From positions 1 to 8,799 of the forward strand of contig JAUWTY010000039.1 of NCBI GenBank assembly GCA_030614485.1: DNA of 8,799 bases, in the 5' to 3' direction. Shown here one piece after another: positions 1 to 6,867 of the stretch (the stretch's first letter is position 1; the number at the start of each line of letters is the position of its first letter). The notes under the pieces are model-generated. The model had not been told where the DNA came from and searched no databases. It saw only the letters and a list, made by a program, of their open reading frames with translations. The translations under genes were made by a program, and so were the position numbers. The stretch is from Methanosarcinales archaeon. GTDB taxonomy: Archaea > Halobacteriota > Methanosarcinia > Methanosarcinales > Methanocomedenaceae.

Positions 1-1503
1 ATCGCCAATACCCAGGGCCGCCTGCCTGAACTGTTCGAAAATCTCAGGGCGCTCAGGGTTGCCGAAGTTCAGGCAATCCACCAGTGCCAGCGGGCGGGCA
101 CCAACAGTGGCAAGGTTCATGACATTCTCGATCACCGCACCAGCACCGCCGCTGTAAGGGTCAGCCTCAACGTGGGCCGGGTTACAGCCGCATGACAGGG
201 CAAGTCCCTTTTTGTCATCTATAATCCGAAGTACACCGGCATCATGGCCCGGTTTTACCTGGGTGCGTACCTGCACTTCATGGTCATACTGGCGGTATAC
301 CCACTCTTTAGATGCGATGTTAGGTGTTGAGAGTAAACTGAGGACAGTTTGTTTCAGGTCTTCAGGTATTGGTGGTTTGCGGGTATCTGGCTGCCTCTGC
401 ACTGGCAGGGATTCAGCTTCAGAAGAGGGTGCACCACCACATAGGAATAATATGGGTATGTCCACCACAACTTCACCCTTGTACTCTACATGGTACCGGG
501 TCTCTTGTGTGAACTCGCCAATCAGGTTGGCTTTCAGGTCGTACTTTTCTGCTATTGCCAGCACAGTATCCACATTCCCTGGTTCCACTTCCAGTACCAT
601 GCGCTCCTGTGACTCTGAAATCAGTATTTCATAAGGTGTGAGGGTATCGTCCCTTAGATGCACGTTATCAGCAATGATATGCATGCCCAATTCACCTTTG
701 GCTGCCATCTCACTGCTGGCGCCTGCCAGTCCGGCTGCACCAAGGTCACGACATGCCAGTACCAGTCCCTTATCCACTGCTTCAAGAGTGGCCTCCATAA
801 CCAGTTTCTCTGTGAACGGGTCACCTATCTGTACACTATGCCGCTCTTCAGATTCAGATTCTTCGCTCAGGTCCTTGGATGCAAACGATGCACCGCCCAT
901 ACCGTCCCGACCAGTTGAGGAACCCATAAGTATCACTTTATTTCCGGCTTTCTGGGCAGTGGCAGTTACCACTTTATCCTCGCGGGCCAGTCCTACACAC
1001 ACCACATTGACCAGGGGATTACCGCTGAAACTCTCATGGAAATATGCCTCTCCACTGACCACTGGCACACCTATACAGTTCCCATAACCGGCAATGCCCA
1101 TGATCACGTGTTCAAACAGGTACCTGTTCTTCTCATTGTCCAGGGGCCCGAAATACAGGGGATCCATAAGGGCTATGGGTCGGGCGCCCATGGAAATTAT
1201 GTCACGCACAATACCGCCAACACCCGTGGCTGCTCCATTATAAGGGTCCACATATGAAGGATGGTTGTGGCTCTCCATACCTATGGCCAGCACCCAGCCG
1301 TCCTCAAGGCGCACGATAGCAGCATCGTCACCGGGACCGATGATGACCCGCTCACCTGTGGTTGGAAAAGTCTTTAGTATGGATGCACTGGAGCGGTATG
1401 AACAGTGTTCACTCCAGAGGTTCAAAAAACATCCCTGTTCAACTTCTGTGGGTTCTCTTCCAAGCGTTTCTGTTATTATCTTTAAATCATTTTCCGGCAG
1501 CAT
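1..1503 (-). CDS. purL: Phosphoribosylformylglycinamidine synthase subunit PurL (3' end cut by window edge)
   Basis: PurL is the synthetase subunit of FGAM synthase. It catalyses the ATP-dependent conversion of FGAR to FGAM in cytosolic de novo purine synthesis, using ammonia delivered by the PurQ glutaminase with PurS. The window encodes the first 501 residues; archaeal small-type PurL is roughly 700-730 residues, so the last third lies beyond position 1. Visible family motifs are SEHCSY (residues 31-36, containing the conserved active-site His), GPGDDAA (56-62), ESHNHPS (77-83) and [17 protein letters not shown] (93-109). A second synthetase half begins later, with DAGVLRI and [17 protein letters not shown] sequence repeating the pattern. 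The ATG at 1503 is preceded by AAAGGA at the right distance, and this site overlaps the stop codon of the upstream HTH-CBS gene. The two genes are therefore probably co-transcribed and translationally coupled. The ATG at 1508 is out of frame. The identification is firm. Confidence 0.97.
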   Translation of the reverse strand, partial: MLPENDLKIITETLGREPTEVEQGCFLNLWSEHCSYRSSASILKTFPTTGERVIIGPGDDAAIVRLEDGWVLAIGMESHNHPSYVDPYNGAATGVGGIVRDIISMGARPIALMDPLYFGPLDNEKNRYLFEHVIMGIAGYGNCIGVPVVSGEAYFHESFSGNPLVNVVCVGLAREDKVVTATAQKAGNKVILMGSSTGRDGMGGASFASKDLSEESESEERHSVQIGDPFTEKLVMEATLEAVDKGLVLACRDLGAAGLAGASSEMAAKGELGMHIIADNVHLRDDTLTPYEILISESQERMVLEVEPGNVDTVLAIAEKYDLKANLIGEFTQETRYHVEYKGEVVVDIPILFLCGGAPSSEAESLPVQRQPDTRKPPIPEDLKQTVLSLLSTPNIASKEWVYRQYDHEVQVRTQVKPGHDAGVLRIIDDKKGLALSCGCNPAHVEADPYSGGAGAVIENVMNLATVGARPLALVDCLNFGNPERPEIFEQFRQAALGIGD

Positions 1504-1512
1504 ATCATGATT

Positions 1513-1518
1513 TCCTTT
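1513..1518 (-). promoter_or_regulatory. purL ribosome binding site overlapping the upstream stop codon
   Basis: On the minus strand AAAGGA lies 9 nt before the purL ATG. It shares bases with the TAA stop (1517-1519) of the HTH-CBS gene. This arrangement suggests that ribosomes ending the regulator help initiation on purL. Confidence 0.7.
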
Positions 1519-2092
1519 AGTTTAAATTATCCTTTTTCTTGTGGACCAACTTCATCACATCGTGCTGGGTGACCACACCCACCACCCTACCTTGTTCCAC
1601 CACCAGCACAGCATGACTCTGTTCAAGCAAATGGGAGATGGTGGTGACCACCGTATCTTTTGAAACCGTGGGAAATGAGCCAGACATAATCTCCTTTACC
1701 TGCATATTTGACAATTTTTCAGTATTTTTCTCTGTCATGGAATGCACAACCCTGTCAGAAGATATACTACCAACAGGTACTCCGTTCTCAATAACAGGCA
1801 CCTGGGAAAAACCTTCCTTCTCCATGATATCCACAGCCTCTTCAACCGAAGAGTCCGGATGGGTATGTATCACTGGTGTGTGCATGAGGTCAACAGCCAG
1901 CACTCTCTCTTTTTGTGTGGCTTCAAAAGCACTGAATATCTTGTTCAAAGTGGATAACCTGGGGTCAACATCACCGGCTTCGATACGTGCTATCAGGGGC
2001 TGGCTCACACCTGCAAGTCTGGCCAGTTCGTTCTGGGTAAGATTGAGACTTGTCCTTTGTTTCTTAATATCTTCAGGTGTGGGGAGGACCAT
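1517..2092 (-). CDS. XRE-type HTH transcriptional regulator with two C-terminal CBS domains
   Basis: This 191-residue protein has a Cro/XRE-like helix-turn-helix at about residues 7-57, with the core [21 protein letters not shown] at 18-38. A CBS pair follows: CBS1 at about 65-120 ([42 protein letters not shown]) and CBS2 at about 130-186 ([35 protein letters not shown]). This is the layout of the archaeal COG3620-type regulators, and the length is normal for them. CBS pairs usually bind adenosyl ligands such as AMP, ADP, ATP or SAM. The gene sits 13 nt upstream of purL on the same strand, so sensing adenylates to control purine synthesis is a reasonable inference, but neither ligand nor target is shown. 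The ATG at 2092 has only a weak AAAGGG-like site 5' of it. A 15-bp palindrome lies 35 nt upstream and could be an autoregulatory operator. Confidence 0.92.
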   Translation of the reverse strand: MVLPTPEDIKKQRTSLNLTQNELARLAGVSQPLIARIEAGDVDPRLSTLNKIFSAFEATQKERVLAVDLMHTPVIHTHPDSSVEEAVDIMEKEGFSQVPVIENGVPVGSISSDRVVHSMTEKNTEKLSNMQVKEIMSGSFPTVSKDTVVTTISHLLEQSHAVLVVEQGRVVGVVTQHDVMKLVHKKKDNLN

Positions 2093-2126
2093 GGTTGATT
2101 TACCCTTTTTATTATACTGTAACTTG

Positions 2127-2141
2127 ATTACTCAGAGTAAT
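2127..2141. promoter_or_regulatory. Perfect 15-bp palindrome, candidate operator of the HTH-CBS/purL operon
   Basis: ATTACTC-A-GAGTAAT has two perfect 7-bp arms around one central base. It lies 35-49 nt upstream of the regulator's ATG. It falls about where transcription should start if the AT-rich element at 2155-2168 is the TATA box. A dimeric XRE-type regulator would be expected to bind a site of this size and symmetry. Binding is inferred. Confidence 0.55.
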
Positions 2142-2159
2142 ATCATCCTTTTGATATTA
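2138..2159. repeat. Inverted repeat TAATATC-N8-GATATTA
   Basis: Two perfect 7-bp arms are separated by 8 bases. The repeat overlaps the end of the 15-bp palindrome and the putative TATA region. It could be a second regulator half-site pair or a chance product of AT-rich sequence. Confidence 0.3.
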
Positions 2160-2168
2160 AATTTTTCT
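2155..2168 (-). promoter_or_regulatory. Putative archaeal TATA-box region for the HTH-CBS/purL operon
   Basis: The minus strand reads AAATTTAATAT just after a purine-rich GAAAA stretch, resembling BRE plus TATA. A start about 25 nt downstream would fall near 2135, inside the 15-bp palindrome, leaving a leader of roughly 40 nt. The whole intergenic region is AT-rich, so the exact box is uncertain. Confidence 0.4.
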
Positions 2169-2197
2169 AAGTTTAATGGACGCAGGAATATTTCATT

Positions 2198-2452
2198 TTA
2201 ACAACTGTGCTTATCCTGCGACATCCGTATGACCTCATACTTCTCCTCACCATACAGTATGATGGTCTTCTCAATCCCAATAAGTATCATCTGGATACTG
2301 TTTCCTTCATATTCCAGTTCAGCCACCCGGTCAAAGGTCTTCCGGGTCAGGTCCATCTCTGGAGATTCATCGCCAGATGCAACTCCCTGGTCGTGGGCCT
2401 CAAAAAAAGCCTCCCTTGAAAAGCCTACAATATTTTCAACATAATTGAACAT
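2198..2452 (-). CDS. Small protein of unknown function (84 residues), paired with the P-loop protein
   Basis: I do not recognise this family. The protein is acidic overall and soluble, with no signal peptide or membrane segment. The first half is likely helical (FSREAFFEAHDQG, then MDLTRKTFDRVAELEYEG at about 33-50). The C-terminal half looks like a beta hairpin (SIQMILIGIEKTIILYGEEKYEVIRM, about 52-77). It ends in a lone Cys. It starts 17 nt after the stop of the P-loop NTPase gene on the same strand, so the two are probably one operon and may act together. The ribosome binding site before the ATG at 2452 is weak; a second ATG at 2460 is out of frame. The coding call rests on the tight spacing and protein-like composition. 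Confidence 0.72.
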   Translation of the reverse strand: MFNYVENIVGFSREAFFEAHDQGVASGDESPEMDLTRKTFDRVAELEYEGNSIQMILIGIEKTIILYGEEKYEVIRMSQDKHSC

Positions 2453-2469
2453 GGTACCATAAAACGGTT

Positions 2470-3645
2470 TTACTTATCCTGACCCTCGTTCGCTTTGAAC
2501 CCCTGGAATGCTTCATACATAAACCGGTCCAGTTTTTCCACCCGTTCAGGGTCCGATGATTCAATCTTACCATCAGTATCAACCACGGTAACAGTGATGC
2601 CGAACCTCTCGGCTGCCGCACTATCGGCTTCAGACAACAATCCGGCTGCAATCGCCTTATCTTCTTGGGTAAAGTAGTCCAGGTTCAAACCCATCAACTG
2701 CTCTAACCCTACTGCCTCCTGCAACTTGGGTGTGAAAGAATGTATCACTTCAACACGCCCATCAAGGTATCCCTTATATGTCTGGTACATAGAACGGTTC
2801 TGCCTGTACCCCACATATACCTCCAGTAACGTGACACCTATCATGGAATTTTCTTGTTTCCCTACCACCAGGTCACTGATGATCTTTTGTGTACCATCCT
2901 TTGAATGCAGTACCAGAAATCCGGATTCTTTATTTTCTTCGTTGGATATTTCCACGATCTTAAGGAGGCACTGTCCCAAAGTCATATCCTTAGTTGATAT
3001 TAAACGGTCAAAATCCTCAATCGTCCTTGAGAACTGCCCTGCCTCGTATTTACCCACACCTTCACGGCCTATAATATCCAATACCTTTGCACCTTGGATA
3101 CCCAACAGGTTGGATTTGATGCCGTATTGTTTCTCCTTTTGCAACAATTCTTCCAGCCGTGGGGAAGCGTCCAAATGTCGCTCCAGTCTCCGTCTCACCA
3201 GGGTATCCTCATCAGCAATCACCTCAAGATGCCTGGGCACTACACCAATAGGGGCTACCAACTGCTCCATATCAGTGTATAACTTTTCCTCACCCAGTTC
3301 CATCAGGTCAAATACCGATTCGATAATGTAATTGAGCTTATCCAGCATTGTCACATCAACATATACCGGCTCGTCCCCGTCAAAGATAGGAAGTTTGCGG
3401 CGTTCTACAATCTCCTGTTCCATCCTCTCCAGCAGGTCGCTCCGAATCATTACGACCGGCTGCGCTGCCCGTGCCCTGCCTTCATAGATGGCACCCACGT
3501 TCTCATCTGCCATCATGATGCTCAGGCTGGTCTTTCCGCCACCCTGGGGGCCTGTGAGATACAGGAAAGGATGCTCTGACAGTTCCTTTTTCAATATCTC
3601 AATTGATTCTTCCTTTGTATGTTTTGATGTGTCGAGTACTTCCAC
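2470..3645 (-). CDS. P-loop NTPase of unknown function
   Basis: This 391-residue cytosolic protein has a clear Walker A motif, GPQGGGKT at residues 32-39, preceded by a hydrophobic strand (PFLYLT, 26-31). A candidate Walker B strand is PVYVDV (93-98), but I cannot assign it firmly. The middle is charged and helical (about 115-175, with RRRLERHLDASPRLEELLQKE). A mixed region with several beta strands follows (about 242-300). The C-terminal part (about 305-391) ends in ITVTVVDTDGKIE and a helix. It matches no family I can name. No membrane segment is present. The GTG start is well supported by GGAGGT 7 nt upstream. The gene has its own TATA-like element and leads a two-gene unit with the 84-residue protein. 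Function is unknown; an ATP-dependent regulatory or assembly role would be a guess. Confidence 0.85.
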   Translation of the reverse strand: MEVLDTSKHTKEESIEILKKELSEHPFLYLTGPQGGGKTSLSIMMADENVGAIYEGRARAAQPVVMIRSDLLERMEQEIVERRKLPIFDGDEPVYVDVTMLDKLNYIIESVFDLMELGEEKLYTDMEQLVAPIGVVPRHLEVIADEDTLVRRRLERHLDASPRLEELLQKEKQYGIKSNLLGIQGAKVLDIIGREGVGKYEAGQFSRTIEDFDRLISTKDMTLGQCLLKIVEISNEENKESGFLVLHSKDGTQKIISDLVVGKQENSMIGVTLLEVYVGYRQNRSMYQTYKGYLDGRVEVIHSFTPKLQEAVGLEQLMGLNLDYFTQEDKAIAAGLLSEADSAAAERFGITVTVVDTDGKIESSDPERVEKLDRFMYEAFQGFKANEGQDK

Positions 3646-3652
3646 AGGAAGG

Positions 3653-3658
3653 ACCTCC
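3653..3658 (-). promoter_or_regulatory. Strong ribosome binding site deciding the GTG start of the P-loop gene
   Basis: The minus strand reads GGAGGT with 7 nt before the GTG at 3645-3643. The match to the Shine-Dalgarno consensus supports GTG as the start in the absence of a nearby ATG. Confidence 0.8.
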
Positions 3659-3710
3659 CAGAATTATTTATCAACAGTAGAATATTCCTGTTCTTAACAG
3701 TTACGAGTGT

Positions 3711-3720
3711 GTATATAAAA
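3711..3720 (-). promoter_or_regulatory. TATA-like promoter element of the P-loop NTPase operon
   Basis: The minus strand reads TTTTATATAC about 66 nt before the GTG start. A start some 25 nt downstream would give a leader of about 40 nt that includes the GGAGGT site. The upstream T-rich sequence is not a typical BRE, and it doubles as the T-tract of the thermosome terminator. Confidence 0.5.
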
Positions 3721-3746
3721 AGAAAGGCTGTGCCAGTTGGCACAGC
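3716..3746 (-). terminator. Hairpin plus T-rich tract ending the thermosome transcript
   Basis: GCTGTGCC-AGTT-GGCACAGC (3727-3746) forms a perfect 8-bp, GC-rich stem with a 4-nt loop. It begins 14 nt after the thermosome stop codon. On the minus strand it is followed by CCTTTCTTTTTATA, a T-rich run. The arrangement resembles an intrinsic terminator; archaeal termination depends mainly on the U-tract. Confidence 0.65.
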
Positions 3747-3760
3747 ACGATTTTCGGCAT

Positions 3761-5419
3761 TTAGAAATCCATATCCATATCAGGCATTCCACCGGGTGGC
3801 ATTCCACCGGGTGGCATTCCGCCTGGTGGCCCTTCAGATCTTGTGGATGCAATTACGTCATCTATCCTCAATATCATTGTCGCGGCTTCTGTTGCAGAGT
3901 TCAGTGCCTGGGTCTTGACCCTCAGGGGTTCGACCACACCTTCTCTCCACATATCCACCACATCACCACTAATTACGTTCAGACCTGCTGTCTTTACACC
4001 CTGCTCGTGCTGGCTGCGCAGTTCCACCAGTTTGTCGATGGGGTCCAGACCTGCATTCTCTGCCAGGGTACGGGGTACAATTTCCAGTGCTTCGGCAAAG
4101 GCATTGACAGCCAACTGTTCCCTGCCCTTGAGGGTGGCTGCATATTCCTTGAGGCGCAGGGCCAGTTCTACTTCTGGCGAGCCGCCACCGGCTAACAGTT
4201 CTCCGTCCTCGATTACCACTCCAACTACTCGTGTGGCATCCTCAAAAGCGGTCTCAACACTTTGCACCACATGCTCTGTACCACCGCGCAGTACCACAGA
4301 TACCGCCTTTGGATTCTTGCATTTGGTAATGAAAGTGGTTGCTTCTCCACCCACTTTACGCTCTTCCACCAGCCCGGCAAAGCCCAGGTCTGATTCTAAT
4401 ATTTCTTTGATATTATTGACAATGGTACCGCTTGTAGCCCGTGCCATCTTTTCCATATCGCTCTTCAAAAAGCGGCGTATGGAAAATATACCGGCCTTGG
4501 CCAGGAAATGCTGTGCCATATCATCTATACCTTTCTGGCAGAACAACACGTTTGCACCACTGGCAACTATAAGGTTCACCTTGTCCCTGAGCATTTTTTC
4601 TTCCTGGTCCAGGAACAACTGTAACTGGTCAGGAGATGTGATATTAATCTCGGCATCGACTTCAGTCTTTGAGAGTTCGACCTGAGTGTTGAGCAGCAGT
4701 ATCTTAGCATTCTCCACTTTCTTGGGCATGTTATCATGTACCCTGCCTTTATCCACTAACATGCCTTCGATGAGTTCCGAATCCTCGACACTGGCTCCAA
4801 CTTTGGTTTCCAGTTTGATATCGTCACGGTCAACAGTCTTCTTGCCGTCAGTGACCTCTACCACGGAGCGAACCGCTGCCACTGAAAGTTGAGCAAGTTT
4901 ATCTCTTGCGCCCTCTGCACCCTTGCCTGTGATAGCTGTACCGGCAATCTTTAACAACAATTCTTCTTCGTCCTCTGAAACCTTGCTGACCATGCCTGCA
5001 AGTATTTCTTTAGCTTTGTCAGAAGCCATCCGGTACCCGGCTGCGATAATTGTGGGATGAACATTCTGGTTAAGCAGATCTTCTGCTTTTTTCAGCAGTT
5101 CACCTGTTAGAATTGCGGCAGTGGTGGTTCCATCCCCTACTTCATCATCCTGGGTTTTGGCCACCTCTACCAGCATCTTAGCTGCCGGATGTTCAATATC
5201 CATTTCTTTCAATATCTGGGCACCATCGTTTGTAATGACGATATCGCCCATTGAGTCCACCAGCATCTTATCCATGCCCTTGGGACCAAGGGTTGTGCGC
5301 ACCGCATTGGCCACTGCCCTTGCTGCCATGATATTACTGTTCTGTGCTTCCCTGCCCCGGGAGCGCTCTGTCCCTTCCCGCATAATGAATATTGGCTGTC
5401 CTCCTAATTGTCCTGCCAT
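3761..5419 (-). CDS. thsA: Thermosome subunit (archaeal group II chaperonin)
   Basis: This is a cytosolic ATP-driven protein-folding chaperonin that assembles into two stacked eight-fold rings with a built-in lid. The 552 residues are full length for the family. Equatorial-domain nucleotide motifs are [11 protein letters not shown] (43-53), NDGA (64-67) and GDGTT (95-99). The apical region includes the [12 protein letters not shown] segment. The second equatorial portion has [20 protein letters not shown], the typical Gly-rich nucleotide contact. The tail is a GGMPP repeat ending in DMDMDF, as in other thermosomes. The ATG at 5419 follows a strong AGGAGGAA site with good spacing. The gene has its own leader and terminator and appears monocistronic. 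Methanosarcinales usually carry several paralogous subunits; I cannot say which one this is, so the gene symbol is generic. Confidence 0.97.
   Translation of the reverse strand: MAGQLGGQPIFIMREGTERSRGREAQNSNIMAARAVANAVRTTLGPKGMDKMLVDSMGDIVITNDGAQILKEMDIEHPAAKMLVEVAKTQDDEVGDGTTTAAILTGELLKKAEDLLNQNVHPTIIAAGYRMASDKAKEILAGMVSKVSEDEEELLLKIAGTAITGKGAEGARDKLAQLSVAAVRSVVEVTDGKKTVDRDDIKLETKVGASVEDSELIEGMLVDKGRVHDNMPKKVENAKILLLNTQVELSKTEVDAEINITSPDQLQLFLDQEEKMLRDKVNLIVASGANVLFCQKGIDDMAQHFLAKAGIFSIRRFLKSDMEKMARATSGTIVNNIKEILESDLGFAGLVEERKVGGEATTFITKCKNPKAVSVVLRGGTEHVVQSVETAFEDATRVVGVVIEDGELLAGGGSPEVELALRLKEYAATLKGREQLAVNAFAEALEIVPRTLAENAGLDPIDKLVELRSQHEQGVKTAGLNVISGDVVDMWREGVVEPLRVKTQALNSATEAATMILRIDDVIASTRSEGPPGGMPPGGMPPGGMPDMDMDF
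3785..3829 (-). repeat. 15-bp tandem repeat (three units) encoding the thermosome GGMPP tail
   Basis: Two identical 15-bp units (3785-3799, 3800-3814) are followed by one with three changes (3815-3829). They encode GGMPP repeats at the extreme C-terminus. Identical DNA units suggest recent slippage-type expansion in a tail that varies in length across the family. Confidence 0.85.
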
Positions 5420-5427
5420 AATTATTG

Positions 5428-5435
5428 TTCCTCCT
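5428..5435 (-). promoter_or_regulatory. Thermosome ribosome binding site
   Basis: The minus strand reads AGGAGGAA, ending about 8 nt before the ATG at 5419. It is a near-consensus site that fixes the start. Confidence 0.75.
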
Positions 5436-5483
5436 ATTGGTAATGATTATTATTAATTAGAGTCGGTTTTACATGTTTGTACT

Positions 5484-5497
5484 TCTATATGAATATT
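5484..5497 (-). promoter_or_regulatory. Putative TATA region for the thermosome gene
   Basis: The minus strand reads CAATATTCATATAG. A start about 25 nt downstream would fall near 5462, leaving a leader of about 40 nt containing the Shine-Dalgarno site. The more AT-rich stretch at 5441-5459 is too close, because its start would lie beyond the Shine-Dalgarno site. No heat-shock regulator site that I know was recognised. Confidence 0.35.
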
Positions 5498-5545
5498 GCG
5501 GGAGAACAAAAGGTAAAAATCTTTCCTTCGGTCGGATTGAATTGA

Positions 5546-5567
5546 GTACATAATACACTTTATGTAC
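5546..5567. promoter_or_regulatory. Inverted repeat GTACATAA-N6-TTATGTAC in the divergent promoter region
   Basis: Two perfect 8-bp arms are separated by TACACT. The repeat lies between the divergently transcribed thermosome and desulfidase-like genes, 41 nt before the latter's ATG. The right arm includes TTTATGTA, which could serve as the plus-strand TATA box, so a bound regulator would block that promoter. This is a candidate operator without direct support. Confidence 0.45.
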
Positions 5568-5608
5568 GGTCAAAAATGTTAACTAAATTGATGCCAATCA
5601 CCTAAATC

Positions 5609-6043
5609 ATGCATGAGATTCAGGTAATCGCACACTGTCTGTTAAACCCGTCTGTGCGGTTGAAAGGCTTAAAGCCACCAAAGCCCCCAAATCTCAGTGA
5701 TAATATCATCCAGCTTCCATGTCCGGAGTTTATCTTTATGGGACCAAAACGCTGGGAAATAACTAAAGAACAGCTTGATATCCCCAACTACCGGCGGTTC
5801 TGCTGTCAGATATTCCAGCCGGCGGCTGACACCATCGAGATGCTCTATCACTCGGGACACCCTATTACTCTGGTAGGAGTACCGGGCAGTCCCTCATGCG
5901 GTGCCCAGACCACAAGTACAGGAATGGAAGGCGGACGACTGCATGAAGCGGAGCATACACATATTCAGGGCAGCGGCATATTCTTTGAAGAGATTATCCG
6001 GGAACTGGAAGAGAGAGGGATAAAATTTAATACTATGGAATAA
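5609..6043 (+). CDS. TudS/DUF523-related putative [4Fe-4S] desulfidase
   Basis: This 144-residue protein keeps the three-cysteine pattern of the DUF523/TudS family. HCLLNPSVR carries Cys10, LPCPEF carries Cys38 and VPGSPSCGAQ carries Cys97; compare the family's C-L-L-G..R, CPE and SPSCG motifs. In characterised TudS enzymes three cysteines hold a [4Fe-4S] cluster whose free iron takes sulfide from thiouracil. The sequence departs from classic DUF523 (HCLLNP for ACLLG), so it fits better a TudS-related subfamily whose substrate is not established. Extra cysteines sit at 65-66. Length is close to the single-domain family. No clear Shine-Dalgarno precedes the ATG, which suggests a short or leaderless transcript. 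It is divergent from the thermosome and 32 nt upstream of the metalloprotease gene. Fold and cluster are likely; the reaction is inferred. Confidence 0.85.
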   Translation: MHEIQVIAHCLLNPSVRLKGLKPPKPPNLSDNIIQLPCPEFIFMGPKRWEITKEQLDIPNYRRFCCQIFQPAADTIEMLYHSGHPITLVGVPGSPSCGAQTTSTGMEGGRLHEAEHTHIQGSGIFFEEIIRELEERGIKFNTME

Positions 6044-6075
6044 AATATAATTCCTTGGATTTTTTTGAGGTATAG

Positions 6076-6867
6076 ATGGCCGAATCGGTTTTAAAAACAG
6101 TTGTTATTTACACATTAGTTTTGGTAATAGCTCTGGCTCTTGCCACCGTGTTCATTTTCATACCTGCCTATGTCCACCATATTGAAGGCCATGTACCAGG
6201 CGGTTTTGATAGCCTGTACCTTTCAAAATATTCACCATACAACACCATTGTGGTGGAAGTAGACTACCAGCCAGGCATGGAACCGGATCCAAAAGCCATT
6301 GCTGCATTACAGGAAAAATTAGTGTTGTATTCCCAAAAGCACGTGGTGATGCACGTAAACCAGGAAATCGAGTACGATGAAGTTCCCATCCTAATTTCCG
6401 GTAATGACCTGTTTGATGTAACCAACACCTTGCAGCAGGCACACCGGGATTACAAGACAGGTTGGCTGGGGGGAAATATTACTCTATATATTATGTATCT
6501 GGATGCTGTGTGGCAGCCCGATAATTCAGAATATACCAGTAATATGCCGGCATACCAATATAGGACCAGTACCAGGGTGTATTCGGTGGGTGTGACGTAT
6601 GCTGCTGATTCTATAATCATATTCAGGAATGCCCTTACCGAGGAAGATATGGAAACCACCATACTGCTACATGAACTGGGGCATGTATGGGGACTTGACC
6701 ACTCCAACAAGCCAGATGATGTGATGAACTCGGAGTTCAATGTCTATAATAATGTACCACAAAACCATGAACCTGACCTTAACCGGTTCCCTACAAATTA
6801 CTCTGCTGAGGATAAATTGAGACTTGCACGATTGCATGAAAGTCTCAATATCCTGCCTATCTTTTAA
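6076..6867 (+). CDS. Membrane-anchored metzincin-type zinc metalloprotease
   Basis: The 263-residue protein starts with a single hydrophobic segment (about 9-30, VVIYTLVLVIALALATVFIF) after a short N-terminus with one Lys. It is probably a signal anchor or uncleaved signal placing the rest outside the cell. The zinc site is complete: HELGHVWGLDH at 199-209 fits HExxHxxGxxH, with zinc ligands H199, H203 and H209 and catalytic E200. DDVMN at 214-218 supplies a Met-turn candidate (M217). Upstream, NITLYIMYLDAVW and YAADSIIIFRNAL look like the beta strands of a metzincin fold. Archaemetzincin is unlikely because its cysteine motif is absent; the protein is closer to matrixin-like metzincins, but I cannot name the family. 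GAGGT lies just before the ATG. A run of seven T at 6060-6066 may partly end the upstream transcript. Its stop codon overlaps that of the convergent membrane-protein gene. Confidence 0.88.
   Translation: MAESVLKTVVIYTLVLVIALALATVFIFIPAYVHHIEGHVPGGFDSLYLSKYSPYNTIVVEVDYQPGMEPDPKAIAALQEKLVLYSQKHVVMHVNQEIEYDEVPILISGNDLFDVTNTLQQAHRDYKTGWLGGNITLYIMYLDAVWQPDNSEYTSNMPAYQYRTSTRVYSVGVTYAADSIIIFRNALTEEDMETTILLHELGHVWGLDHSNKPDDVMNSEFNVYNNVPQNHEPDLNRFPTNYSAEDKLRLARLHESLNILPIF

Noticed and set aside
212..1510. Several plus-strand open frames opposite purL
   Set aside because: They are antisense to a full-length conserved PurL frame, have Ser/Thr/Pro-rich shadow composition and lack ribosome binding sites.
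3843..4892. Plus-strand open frames opposite the thermosome
   Set aside because: They are Ser/Thr-rich mirror frames of a conserved gene with no family motif.
5421..5608. Known archaeal heat-shock operator upstream of the thermosome
   Set aside because: I looked for HSR1- or Phr-like palindromes and saw no convincing match; only the unrelated GTACATAA repeat is present.
6672..6726. Archaemetzincin assignment for the metalloprotease
   Set aside because: The cysteine pattern following the zinc site in archaemetzincins is absent, and the third zinc ligand is a His in the classical metzincin spacing.
6158..6740. Minus-strand frames opposite the metalloprotease
   Set aside because: The plus-strand frame carries the zinc site, anchor and ribosome binding site; the opposite frames carry no recognisable motif.
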